A stretch of 64,000 nucleotides of DNA from Phytopythium helicoides. Its lineage: Eukaryota > Oomycota > Peronosporomycetes > Pythiales > Pythiaceae. Position numbers and translations under genes: made by a program. The stretch is taken from NCBI GenBank assembly GCA_024867545.1, contig JANFNE010000035.1, forward strand, positions 124,001-188,000, read 5' to 3'. Positions 9,213 through 18,864 of the stretch are shown piece after piece; position 1 is the stretch's first letter, and each line of letters starts with the position of its first letter. Below the pieces are notes generated by a model. The model was not told where the DNA came from and ran no database searches. It saw only the letters and a program-made list of their open reading frames with translations.

Positions 9213-10547
9213 ATGACGGGCGTTTGTGGCGAGCCGGCGACACGGCTCTACTACTCGCAGCCGTCGAGCACGAGCTTCCCGGTCGGCTACGCTTCATGTG
9301 TTGACTCGAGTGGTGGCACGGTGACCGCGTGCAGCGTGACAGCGAGTCCATGCCGTTTTAGCGCCATCCAGAACGACGGGAGCGGGACCAGCGTGGACTT
9401 TGTGGTTTGCGTCGCGTACAACTCGACCAACCAGTGCGACCGAGAGTATATGACCGACTGTAGCGATACCGGAATGTCCAGCAGTGGATCGGTGGATGAT
9501 GGATCCACGACTCTCGCCTCTGCTAATTCTTCTTCGATCGAGGACTCGACCGCAAGCAAAGCTATAACTACTAGCACCTCGTCGTCGGGCATTGTTGTGG
9601 ACACTCCCATGCTGGTGGCAATCATTGCAGGTGCTGTTATCGTGCTGGGATCCATCTTCTTCATGGTTTATGTTGTCCGAAGTCGAGGCGTTGGTGCGGG
9701 AACGTCTGGAGCTCGAAAAAGCGACAGCGATACTGACTTTGCCGAGGTTACATCAACGATTGCAGATGAAGATTTATCTCCAAATGCGCGTGAACTGTCG
9801 ATGATTGTGCTGCCTATGCGGCCAACTTTGACGCACTCGAGTCCAGGAAGCTCTGTTTCCATTCGCATCGCACCCCCGACACCAACTTACCCCGTGGATG
9901 AAACACCTGTAATTCGCTTTCCGTCTCAAGCTAGCAGTTTCTTTCGTGGGGGTTCTAGCGTAGTTAGCGGGCGCTCCGTGTTTTCAGCATCGGTACTGAA
10001 CCAAGGTGGGGCAGCAGTTTATGCTCAGCGACAATTATCAAGCCTTTTTGGAACGCGATCAAGTAGAACAAGTCAGAAAAGCATGGTTCGGCCAATCCAT
10101 TCGCGCACGACGGCCACAGCATTCAAGGTTACTAGTCCCCCATATTCAGCGTCTCAAGACTCCAACATACATACTGGTTGGCAAACTCCTGCCGCGAAGA
10201 CGTCTGAATTAGCCTCCGGGAGAGAGATGTCCGAAACAAGCTGGTCCATCGGCCCTGGTGAGTTGAGCGAGGATAGTCTCGGCGAGGCTGGTGCCTTTGG
10301 TTACGATGGCCGATCAACAACTCGATTATCTGTTGCATTGGAGTCCATGTCGGCGTCGCGTTATCCGGACTCAATGCACGATGTCGATGAATTGGATACC
10401 AACCGGAGCTCAGGGACCTTCTTCGACACTGGTGGAACGTATTTCTCAACCGACTCTGATTTCTTCGACGAAACCATTCGCGATCAAAGCGCCGCAATTT
10501 TTGTTGGTGACGATGACAACGATGATGAGAAGGAAATCGAGTTTTAG
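9213..10547 (+). CDS. Single-pass membrane protein (family member 2)
   Basis: 444 aa from the ATG at 9213. An upstream in-frame ATG at 9183 exists, but 9213 aligns with the start of the 7256 gene. The N-terminal domain matches the first paralogue in pattern: CG, then LYYSQPSSTSFP, then C, with further Cys to about residue 90. The extracellular linker is Ser/Thr/Asp-rich but lacks the TTAAPV repeats. One membrane helix lies at about 133-155 (MLVAIIAGAVIVLGSIFFMV), followed by a basic stop-transfer segment and a tail of about 290 aa. The tail has SVFSASVLNQGGAA, acidic/Ser-rich patches and ends in EIEF. No signal peptide is encoded, as in the paralogue. The presumed topology is an N-terminal ectodomain outside and the tail in the cytosol; this is inferred. 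Function unknown; a surface sensor or adhesin is possible. Confidence 0.75.
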   Translation: MTGVCGEPATRLYYSQPSSTSFPVGYASCVDSSGGTVTACSVTASPCRFSAIQNDGSGTSVDFVVCVAYNSTNQCDREYMTDCSDTGMSSSGSVDDGSTTLASANSSSIEDSTASKAITTSTSSSGIVVDTPMLVAIIAGAVIVLGSIFFMVYVVRSRGVGAGTSGARKSDSDTDFAEVTSTIADEDLSPNARELSMIVLPMRPTLTHSSPGSSVSIRIAPPTPTYPVDETPVIRFPSQASSFFRGGSSVVSGRSVFSASVLNQGGAAVYAQRQLSSLFGTRSSRTSQKSMVRPIHSRTTATAFKVTSPPYSASQDSNIHTGWQTPAAKTSELASGREMSETSWSIGPGELSEDSLGEAGAFGYDGRSTTRLSVALESMSASRYPDSMHDVDELDTNRSSGTFFDTGGTYFSTDSDFFDETIRDQSAAIFVGDDDNDDEKEIEF

Positions 10548-10679
10548 GAAGGGAAACGTTCGACTAGTAGCGAAAACGAAGTACACTACAACCTAGTACA
10601 GTAAGAATCCCGGTTCGACGGCAGGATCGGGTGCATCAAAGAGCATTAAGAAGTCAAATCAACATGGCATCCCAATATT

Positions 10680-11420
10680 CTTGCTTTTTTCTGCGATTGC
10701 GGTCCAATTCGTGACCTTGCTAGTGAATGGAGCCACGATCGACGCCTCCGCGCTTGACAACGAATGATTTGTCTGCGACGCACGTGCCGGACAGCAACAA
10801 AATGTCGGCGCAAACCGTGCCTTCGCCAACCACAACGACATTACCGGGAACAAGATCCGAGTCATCAATCTAAAGTAATCTCGAGTTCCGAACCACATCG
10901 ATGTGGTGTTCACTGTGCACGAGACTGCGAAGGCGGTTGCTGTTTGAGACCTCGGCATACGTCTCATACATCAGTGAGATCGCATGGCATAGACAGTGTA
11001 GTCCTGGAAGTGCCGCTGAATATCTGGAACAGGTAGAACGAGTGAGACATCTTGCATCGATGCTTCTTGAACTTAAACCAGATCCAGTCGTCTCTGACGC
11101 TAGTGTAAGTGGCAGCATGTTCAACCCATCTCGAGTTGAACATGTCCACATGGAGAAGCACAAATGCGAAGTCCGCCGTGCTTACATGTTGGAGCGGTAA
11201 TGGAGACTTAGCAATTCCCGTGAACAGGTGCGGATGCCACACAGCAAGGATGTAAACGACACCACGTGAGTAAATACCAAGCAATGCAAAATCCCCAAGG
11301 CGAAATATTGAAAATCTAAAAGCCAGGAGCCGCTAGACTTCAGCTGGTGTGCTCGATTCCTGCGCGCTTTCCCGCTGCGTCCTCCACAGCGAGCAGCAGT
11401 TGCTCTTGGAAATCGGTCAT
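10680..11420 (-). pseudogene. Decayed P5B-type ATPase fragment
   Basis: Minus-strand translation in three frames gives ordered pieces of the P5B ATPase found intact at 18865. First is an N-terminal start at 11420 (MTDFQEQLLLAVEDAAG, compare MEGLQEHLLVPVDDSAG), then WHPHLF, SRWVEH, WFKFKKHR, SFYLFQIF, YETYAEVSNSNRLRSLV, and the actuator segment around DSDLVPG and CADILLLSGTCVAD. After that the sequence jumps to LSSAEASIVAPFTSK, which in intact copies lies more than 500 residues later. The catalytic DKTGT region and all later membrane segments are missing. Stops and frameshifts interrupt the rest. It spans 0.74 kb against 3.3 kb for an intact gene. Just 5' on the minus strand (about 11635-11500), a stretch with NWPWAPTFLLGAIWL may be a C-terminal relic of another copy, but this is weaker. 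Confidence 0.85.
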
Positions 11421-12124
11421 GGGAAAGGAAGGTGAAGTCTATTCGCATGACCGAGATACCACAAGCAACTGTTGAGCGGACGGCAGAGTTTGAAGCGGCG
11501 TATGAAGGCATCAGTCAACCCTACCGGTTCAAAACGGATTATACCTGGAGAAGGCACGATGATTGCTGACAGCCAGATAGCTCCCAGCAGAAAAGTTGGT
11601 GCCCAAGGCCAATTTGCGCACAAGCTAACCAACATGAAGGCAGATCGCTCGAAGCACTGTACACTCTTTGCAACCGATAAGGCTGCCGGTTTTAGAACTT
11701 CGCTGGGATGTTCGAGCTTGAGATGAAGCCAAGCTCAACGTTGCCGTCATCAACGCCAGCACTATAGGAGGCGTAATCCTGCCTCGCTTCAGCAAACTGC
11801 CCTTTGCCCACTCGCCGAGCTGAAAACGAAGCTTTTTCTTGCTCAATAAAGCGTTGGTGATTACTTCGGCGCAATGAAACGGCGCGACGGCGGTGCCATT
11901 CTCCAGTCGGTAATCAGTGGCAAGCGCACCAGGAGACTATTAAGCTCTTTTGGGCGATGTGAATCGGATACGAGGCAGCTGAACTCGATGCGAAACTACC
12001 TCGAAGCTTCTAGCCAGGCTCTTTTCACTTTTCATTCCGAGTTGTCGGGCAGCAACCACGCTACCCGAATTATTCTTCAACAAGAAAAGTATCGCCAGCT
12101 CTTTTTCCACGCAATTTCATCACC
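11421..12124. other. Upstream region of ABCA copy 1
   Basis: About 700 bp without a supported gene. The left part may hold the weak C-terminal P5B relic mentioned for the pseudogene. The right part should be the promoter and leader of the ABCA gene. A plus-strand frame at 11874-12128 overlaps the next ATG and looks accidental. Confidence 0.35.
12029..12044 (+). promoter_or_regulatory. Oomycete initiator-like motif before ABCA copy 1
   Basis: The segment TTTCATTCCGAGTTGT resembles the published oomycete initiator consensus (GCTCATTYYNCAWTTT) in its TCATTCC core, though the flanks match poorly. It lies about 80 bp before the ATG at 12125, a normal leader length in oomycetes. This supports that ATG as the start. 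Confidence 0.35.
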
Positions 12125-15100
12125 ATGATTGCCGACGAAGATGACAAGCTTCTCAAGACACGCCACGGTCGAGAAGTGTCATTCGGGACGCATCTGCGTG
12201 CGTTGATGTGGAAAAATGCCGTGCTTAAACGCAGACACTGGAAGGCCACGCTCTTTGAGATTTTCCTTCCCGTGATCATCATGAACTTGATAGGTGGTAT
12301 GAAGTCGCTCTCCAATGGGATCTACGTATCCGTTGGGTGGAGTGATACTACCCTGACCACCAAAAACAAGACGCTGGGAACATCGTTTTCATTTCTTAGC
12401 CAAGACGGCTCCTCGGGGTCAACGATCGGCATTCCAGACGATCTTCCAATCATTTCAGCAATCCATACAAGCCATGCGACAAAAGCGGGAAAGTATTTGG
12501 TCCAAGAACCGTCGATGTCGGGACTGCTAATGTACCTCGGCGTCAAGACGGTGCAAGACATGACCTACGAGAAATCCAAGTCTAACCCAACCGATCAAGA
12601 GAAGAGCTGCCTCTTTGACGTCGGATTCTTCGGATACGTCAGCACCGATACGTCCTCTGCGAACGCAATCCCAGACGACTGCCGAGACAAAGTCTCTCCC
12701 TACAAGCTCGCCATTGCGCCGGACACAGAGTTCACTCGCAATTACTTCTTCGAGACGATGAAGCTGTGGTATCCTCGAGTCGAGATCACCAACAACACTA
12801 TCGATTCGACGAGTGAGCGCATCGCCATCCCTGCGTTTGAAGACTCGGTCAAGTTTTTTGACACAGAGGAGGACTTGGAGGACTATATTGGGGACAAAAA
12901 CTACGGCAAGAGTATCGATTTACCCAAGATCTATGGAGCCGTTGTCTTTGATCAATATCCAGAAGGGGGCGATATCGGAAAGTACTCGTCCATCGAATAC
13001 TCGCTTCGCTTCAACTCAACGCAAGGGAAAGGTGGCTCTCCTGGCGTTGTTCCACGAACGCTGGGAGATCCTGCATTCGAGTCACCCTTCTCCCACGCAC
13101 TCGACACAACGTATCTCAACCTGTACGCACTTCGTGGATTCATGACTCTCCAGACCATGGTTACTCGGTTTGTCAACTGTATGCCTCACTGGGATTCTAC
13201 TGCAAAGACGACGAATGGGACCTGTAATCATGATCTCTCGACAGCGGATACGACCAATGATGATCTGCTCTTCAAGACTCTTCAGCATGATTTCTTCCTT
13301 GACATGGGACTACCTTACATGTATGGTGGGATGAGCGACCAGGCTTGGAGCGAGTTCAATGCTATGGACGCGAGTTCGAAGGAGGCATTGCTAGTACCAC
13401 TCCGTCAAGCGCCTCAGCCTTACTTTGGAACGAGTGTTGCACCGCTTCCGATCGAAACTTATGTATCAGCACCTTTTTACGACGCGATTAGCAACGTCTT
13501 TCCACTTATCTTTGTCCTGGCTTATCTGTATTCTCTTTCACGCGTACTTGTTGTTCTCATCCAAGAGAAGGAAACGCGATCGAGAGAGTACATGAAGATT
13601 TTGGGTGTCGAAGAGAACACTATTATCTTGTCATGGTACCTTACATACTTCATAATCTTTTTCTTCAGCAGCCTCATTCAGTCAGGGGAAAGCAAGTCCA
13701 AGCTGTTCAATAACACTACTCAGGGTATTCTCGTGCTGTTTTTCTTCTTCTTTAGCACAAGTGTTCTCGCATTCGGGTTTATGATCAGCACTCTCTTTTC
13801 GCGCGCACGCACGGGAGCATTCGCCGGCATGGTGCTATTTTTCGTCATGTATTTTGTCTCTAGTGGATTTTCATCCTCCTCCAACGTGAGCGCTAAAGGG
13901 CTTGCTTGCATATTCTCACCAGTGGCACTAGCATTTGGTATTCAATCGCTTGCTACTGCTGAGGCGTCTAGTGTTGGTATGAATTACGGCAACGCTGGTA
14001 CGATAGTCAACAACTTCAGGTTCAATACCTCCATAGGAATGCTCTTTTTCGACACAATACTCTACACCCTCCTTGGACTTTACTTTGAACGGGTAGTCCC
14101 TCGAGAGTACGGAACAGTCGAGAAGTGGTATTTCCCTTTTCAGAGAACCTACTGGAAGAGAACAACTGTGCATGACTTGAAAACTACAAGTGTGAATTCA
14201 AGCATACAAATCGACATCGACGCTTCCACAATCGAGCCTGTGAGCCACGAGCTCCAACAGCAAGAACGCACGGGAGAAGCACTCGTCATCCGAAACATCA
14301 AGAAAGAGTTTGCCGTCCCTGGAGGAATCAAGCGCGCCGTCAAGGGAGTCAGTCTCACAATGTACCGTGACCAGGTCACGTGTCTGCTCGGACACAACGG
14401 TGCTGGAAAAACAACTCTCATCTCCATGCTGACGGGGATGATCGCGCCTTCTGAAGGTGATGCATTCATCCACGGACACTCGCTCACGCATGACATGAAA
14501 GAGATCCGCAAGTCGCTGGGCCTTTGCTTCCAGCACGATGTACTGTACGCCGAGATGACGGTCGAGGAGCACCTCAAGTTCTACGGTCGGCTCAAGGGAT
14601 ACAAGGGGAAGGAGCTCACCGAAGTGGTGACCACCAAGATCCGCGAAGTCGGACTCACGGAAAAGAGACGCGTGTTTTCTGGGTCCTTGTCGGGAGGAAT
14701 GAAGCGCAAGCTGTCCGTGGCGATCTCGCTGTTGGGTGATAGCTCACTGGTGTTTTTGGACGAGCCGACCTCCGGCATGGACCCGTACAGTCGACGCAGC
14801 ACGTGGGAGATCCTGCTCAACAACCGACAGAACCGCGTCATGGTGCTGACGACGCACTTCATGGACGAGGCAGACATCCTTGGTGATCGGATTGCCATCA
14901 TGGCCGAGGGTGAACTGCGCTGCTGCGGATCGTCCATGTTCTTGAAGAACCGGTACGGCGCAGGGTACAACTTCACACTGGTCAAGAAGGAGGACTGCGA
15001 CGAGCAGAAACTCGTGTCGGTCGTGATGGCACGAGTGCCATCTGCCAAGATCCTCAGCAGCGTCGGAGCCGAGATTGCGTTCCAGCTTCCCGTCGACGCG

Positions 15101-18100
15101 ACTGGTGCGTTTGCGGACTTGTTCGAGACACTGGACGCTCGGTTGGATGATCTCGGCGTGCTCTCGTACGGCATCTCCGTCACGACACTCGAAGAAGTGT
15201 TCATCAAAGTGGCGGAGGCGGGCGACGAGACCAACCAGCACACGCTCAAGAAAGACGCAGACGATCATCCGACTGTCTCGCCTGGCGGTAGCAGTGGTGG
15301 CCCCGCGATCGCCAATCTCACCGGCTGGGTCATGTTCTTCGTCCACTTGTCGGCTCTGCTGCTCAAGCGATTCCGTATCGCCAAGCGTGATCGCCGTGTC
15401 GTGCTGTTCAGTGCCATTCTGCCGGTGACGCTGCTGGGAGCAGGTCTCGGGATCCTCAAGTCCAGCTCACTCACCAAGTCGGACGTCAAGCTCGCCCTCA
15501 CAACGGACGATCTGCTCACAGGTGTCGACAATAGTATCCCGTTCTTCTGCCACAACGACACGGACGAATGGTGCTCGAATGTCATGCGTAGCTCGCTATT
15601 CACTGGCGGTAACCCACACACATTCGAATCTTCCGACTTCTCGGCACCGCCATTCGACTCGTCAGTCTCGCCTGCAGTCACCTACACCGTGTTCAACGTG
15701 TCGTATTCGTCGACAGATCTCGAAAATCTCGATCCAGATGGATACTGTCTGCGTATGGGTGAGAAAGTGTACCAGCGTGCGTTCGGCAAGACTGATGCCG
15801 ACATGGACTCAAGCACGGTGACTCCCGTGACCGGTCAATACGCTGCCTACCTCGTGCATGGATCTGGAGATGATCACTTGCTGGGCTACCACTTGTTCGT
15901 GAACACGACTGCGACACACGGCGCCGTGATCTTCAAGGCGTTGATCGATCAGGCAATCTATCGCTTCATGGCACTCGCAGGTAACGTCGATGACTCGACT
16001 GCTGCGTCTGAGATCACGCTCAAGGTCAACACATACCCTCTGCCGATGACCGCGACCACGAAGGCTGTATTCGGCTCGTTCCTGGCATTCACGGCATGTC
16101 TCTTCATTGTGATCGCGTTCGCGTTCTTCCCGGCATCCATCGTCACGTTCCTTGTCAAGGAAAAGCAGGCAGAACACAACTCGAAGCACCAGCAGCTCGT
16201 GTCGGGAGTGAGTCTTCCTGCCTTTTGGGTCTCCAACTACATGTGGGACCTCACGACCTACGTCATCCCGTTCATCGCGGCAATTGTCATGATCAAGGCG
16301 TTCAACATCTCGGCTTTTACTGGGGACGACTCGTGTGTGAGTTGCACGGCGTCGACGTTCTCTGCGGTTGTGCTTCTGTTCGTGCTTTTCGGTCTCGCGA
16401 TTTGTCCGTTCACGTACGTCATGTCGTACTTCTTCAAGGAGCATGCGTCGTCGCAGACGTACACCATCATCGCCAATTTTCTGCTGGGGGTTGTGCTGAT
16501 GGTAGTCTCGTTCATTCTTGACGTCGTCTCTGACTCGAGTGCGGACGCCAACAAAGTCCTCAAGTACTTTTGGCGACTGTCACCGCTTTTCAATCTCGGG
16601 AGTGGATTGCTCAACCAAGCGCTCAATGAAATCGGCGCGACTCTCCGTGGCTCGACGGAGAAGAACAGTGCGTTCGACATGGACATCATGGGATGGGAGT
16701 TGCTGTATCTAGCACTAGACGCCATCCTCTTCTTCTCCTGTGCCATCGGATTCGACTTCCTCTTGAGCTTCCCAAAGATCAAAGCTGCCATCTTCAAGGA
16801 CCCAAAGCTACCCGAACCATCACTTGAAGATGAGGACGAAGACGTCAAGCGAGAAGCTGAACGAGTGGTGTCTGGTGGAGCCGACGGCGATATGGTCAAA
16901 CTCGTGAAGCTGCGCAAAGTGTACAAGGGAAACAAGGTCGCCGTGCGCAACCTGTCGTTCGGACTACCCAAGGGAGAGTGCTTCGGATACCTCGGTATCA
17001 ACGGTGCTGGTAAGACGACCACCATGAAGATGATGACGGGCGACATCCTGCCGACGTCTGGAGCAGGCGCTCTTGGCGGTCTCGACATCCTCTCGCAACA
17101 AATCGAGGTGCGCCGTCTCATCGGATACTGTCCGCAGTTTGACGCGCTCTTCGAGCTGCTGTCAGTGCGTGAGCACCTGGAGCTGTTCGCGAGCATCAAG
17201 GGAGTGCGGCGCTCGGAGCTCAACACCGTCGTGCGCGGACTCATGCATCAGATGAACCTGGACGACTTTGAGCACAAACTCGCCGGGACGTTAAGTGGCG
17301 GCAACAAGCGCAAGCTGTCAGTGGCGATCGCACTCATCGGGTCGCCGCCGATCATCTTCCTGGATGAACCATCCACGGGAATGGACCCGGTCTCGCGCAG
17401 GTTCATGTGGAACGTCATCGCACAGATCTCGACGCAGCGTAAGGAGTCGACCATCATCCTGACGACACACAGCATGGAGGAGTGCGAGGCGCTGTGCACG
17501 CGTGTGGGGATCATGGTGGGTGGTCGACTGCGGTGTCTCGGTAGCATCCAGCACCTGAAGCACCGATTCGGCGACGGTCTCATGGTCGAGCTGAAGCTGG
17601 AGCAGGCTACGACGGCGGTCATCGAGGAGCGGGTCACATCGGCTTTTCCCGACCACGGCACGCCTCGAGCACCGGATGCGGTTGGGTCTGGCGATCGCAC
17701 ATTCCCCAAGAGCGAGTTGCGAGCCAAGTGCGAGCTGCTCGGTCACGGCGACTGGGCCGACAAGATCACCATGGGACACCCAACAGGGTACGCGTTGGCG
17801 ACGGCGATGGAGCGCGACGGCACGCTTCGACTGGGGATGCTGACGGCGTGGTGGATCGCGGAGGAGCGGTTCCTGGCGCTCGACGCGTTCCTCAAGAGCT
17901 GTTTTGGCGATGCGAGTGCGACTCCATCGAGCGGTGCTCAGTTGCTGGAGCGTCAGAACGACATGTGTCGCTACAAGCTGAAGGGCAGCAAGGAGCAGCT
18001 ACGGCTGTCGCACGTGTTCAAGCAGATCGAAGGCGGGAAGAGCGCGAGCCACGTGCGCGAGTATGCTGTTTCTCAGACGACGCTGGAGCAGATTTTCAAC

Positions 18101-18181
18101 TTTTTCGCATCGCAGCAGAGCGAGGAGAAGGGAGTCGCCCGAGGCTTATGCAAGCCTGCGGCAGGCAAGGTCGTGCTATGA
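12125..18181 (+). CDS. ABCA-type full transporter, copy 1
   Basis: 2018 aa, no introns. Layout is TMD1-NBD1-TMD2-NBD2, typical of the ABCA family of membrane lipid transporters. TM1 lies at about residues 40-60, followed by a large extracellular loop (to about 455), a membrane cluster (about 455-660), and NBD1 with Walker A GHNGAGKTT (about 756), signature LSGGMKRKLS and Walker B LVFLDEPTSGMDP. Then come a second TM1-like helix, a second extracellular loop, another membrane cluster, and NBD2 with GINGAGKTT (about 1625), LSGGNKRKLS and IIFLDEPSTGMDP. Both ATP sites look intact. Most of the coding region is nearly identical to the inverted copy at 28496-22404. The first 120 residues, a patch at about 458-695 and the last dozen residues differ. 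Likely in plasma or internal membranes; substrate unknown. Confidence 0.93.
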   Translation: MIADEDDKLLKTRHGREVSFGTHLRALMWKNAVLKRRHWKATLFEIFLPVIIMNLIGGMKSLSNGIYVSVGWSDTTLTTKNKTLGTSFSFLSQDGSSGSTIGIPDDLPIISAIHTSHATKAGKYLVQEPSMSGLLMYLGVKTVQDMTYEKSKSNPTDQEKSCLFDVGFFGYVSTDTSSANAIPDDCRDKVSPYKLAIAPDTEFTRNYFFETMKLWYPRVEITNNTIDSTSERIAIPAFEDSVKFFDTEEDLEDYIGDKNYGKSIDLPKIYGAVVFDQYPEGGDIGKYSSIEYSLRFNSTQGKGGSPGVVPRTLGDPAFESPFSHALDTTYLNLYALRGFMTLQTMVTRFVNCMPHWDSTAKTTNGTCNHDLSTADTTNDDLLFKTLQHDFFLDMGLPYMYGGMSDQAWSEFNAMDASSKEALLVPLRQAPQPYFGTSVAPLPIETYVSAPFYDAISNVFPLIFVLAYLYSLSRVLVVLIQEKETRSREYMKILGVEENTIILSWYLTYFIIFFFSSLIQSGESKSKLFNNTTQGILVLFFFFFSTSVLAFGFMISTLFSRARTGAFAGMVLFFVMYFVSSGFSSSSNVSAKGLACIFSPVALAFGIQSLATAEASSVGMNYGNAGTIVNNFRFNTSIGMLFFDTILYTLLGLYFERVVPREYGTVEKWYFPFQRTYWKRTTVHDLKTTSVNSSIQIDIDASTIEPVSHELQQQERTGEALVIRNIKKEFAVPGGIKRAVKGVSLTMYRDQVTCLLGHNGAGKTTLISMLTGMIAPSEGDAFIHGHSLTHDMKEIRKSLGLCFQHDVLYAEMTVEEHLKFYGRLKGYKGKELTEVVTTKIREVGLTEKRRVFSGSLSGGMKRKLSVAISLLGDSSLVFLDEPTSGMDPYSRRSTWEILLNNRQNRVMVLTTHFMDEADILGDRIAIMAEGELRCCGSSMFLKNRYGAGYNFTLVKKEDCDEQKLVSVVMARVPSAKILSSVGAEIAFQLPVDATGAFADLFETLDARLDDLGVLSYGISVTTLEEVFIKVAEAGDETNQHTLKKDADDHPTVSPGGSSGGPAIANLTGWVMFFVHLSALLLKRFRIAKRDRRVVLFSAILPVTLLGAGLGILKSSSLTKSDVKLALTTDDLLTGVDNSIPFFCHNDTDEWCSNVMRSSLFTGGNPHTFESSDFSAPPFDSSVSPAVTYTVFNVSYSSTDLENLDPDGYCLRMGEKVYQRAFGKTDADMDSSTVTPVTGQYAAYLVHGSGDDHLLGYHLFVNTTATHGAVIFKALIDQAIYRFMALAGNVDDSTAASEITLKVNTYPLPMTATTKAVFGSFLAFTACLFIVIAFAFFPASIVTFLVKEKQAEHNSKHQQLVSGVSLPAFWVSNYMWDLTTYVIPFIAAIVMIKAFNISAFTGDDSCVSCTASTFSAVVLLFVLFGLAICPFTYVMSYFFKEHASSQTYTIIANFLLGVVLMVVSFILDVVSDSSADANKVLKYFWRLSPLFNLGSGLLNQALNEIGATLRGSTEKNSAFDMDIMGWELLYLALDAILFFSCAIGFDFLLSFPKIKAAIFKDPKLPEPSLEDEDEDVKREAERVVSGGADGDMVKLVKLRKVYKGNKVAVRNLSFGLPKGECFGYLGINGAGKTTTMKMMTGDILPTSGAGALGGLDILSQQIEVRRLIGYCPQFDALFELLSVREHLELFASIKGVRRSELNTVVRGLMHQMNLDDFEHKLAGTLSGGNKRKLSVAIALIGSPPIIFLDEPSTGMDPVSRRFMWNVIAQISTQRKESTIILTTHSMEECEALCTRVGIMVGGRLRCLGSIQHLKHRFGDGLMVELKLEQATTAVIEERVTSAFPDHGTPRAPDAVGSGDRTFPKSELRAKCELLGHGDWADKITMGHPTGYALATAMERDGTLRLGMLTAWWIAEERFLALDAFLKSCFGDASATPSSGAQLLERQNDMCRYKLKGSKEQLRLSHVFKQIEGGKSASHVREYAVSQTTLEQIFNFFASQQSEEKGVARGLCKPAAGKVVL
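12491..18138 (+). repeat. Left arm of large inverted repeat (ABCA gene body)
   Basis: This segment corresponds to 28130-22481 read on the minus strand. Near-identity starts at AAGTATTTGG (12491) and ends at GGAGTCGC (18138). Inside it, about 13500-14210 is clearly diverged. The arm boundaries fall inside the coding region, not at its ends. I judged this by eye from protein and local DNA comparison; exact percent identity was not computed. Confidence 0.85.
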
Positions 18182-18864
18182 ATGGCATCGGATGACATCA
18201 CGCACTGTAGCTGTTGAGGTTGAAATGGCTACATTCGAATACATTCAGCACATTTAACGCTAGCCGATTGGCTGATGAGTTTGATGACGCGCATAACGTC
18301 ATTCGTATTAACGAGTACAGTGTTCTGATTGGTCAAATTGTGACTGGCATTTTAATCTGAGCCAACCACCCGAGTCATCGACAGTGCCGTGTTGATTCAG
18401 TAGGTGTCCCCCACCGGAGCGCGGATCCACGGAGGAAGGCCATTGCGAGCAGGCGACAGGCGTTTCGCCTCGGCGCTAGCTGTGCAGGACGCGTCGACGT
18501 CAAGAACAACTCCAATATCGTGGTGGTGAGGGAACACCACCACACGTGGTAACCAGTCAACGCTGTGGACTCAGTGTAGAGTATTCTGGGAGTCCCGTAT
18601 AACTGTAGTGGAGAGGGCAGAGGGTAGGAACCTCGGTGAAACAAGAGTTAATCTGAGTACAGTACAGTACTGTACGATTCCATGACAGCCCATCGCCTTC
18701 CCGCCCCATCGTTGCTCCTCACGCCACGCTGGACTCGTCCAAAGTCTCACATCGGCGGTCTCTCGACCAGCCAGCAGCTCACTCATCAATTCGCCGTCGA
18801 CTGGTCGCATCGCCAGACTTTGGAACTTGCAAGAAGATCTCATCCAGTCAGCTGCTCATTCGAC
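18182..18864. other. Intergenic region before P5B ATPase copy A
   Basis: About 680 bp between ABCA copy 1 and the P5B ATPase, both on plus. An in-frame ATG at 18682 extends the ATPase frame upstream, but the extension has no match in the other two P5B copies, so it is treated as non-coding. A GCTCATTCGACATGG stretch at 18854-18868 resembles the oomycete initiator but overlaps the ATG at 18865, so its role is doubtful. No RNA gene or repeat seen. Confidence 0.35.

Noticed and set aside
18682..18864. N-terminal extension of P5B copy A
   Set aside because: The other two P5B proteins have no matching extension and the family start aligns at 18865.
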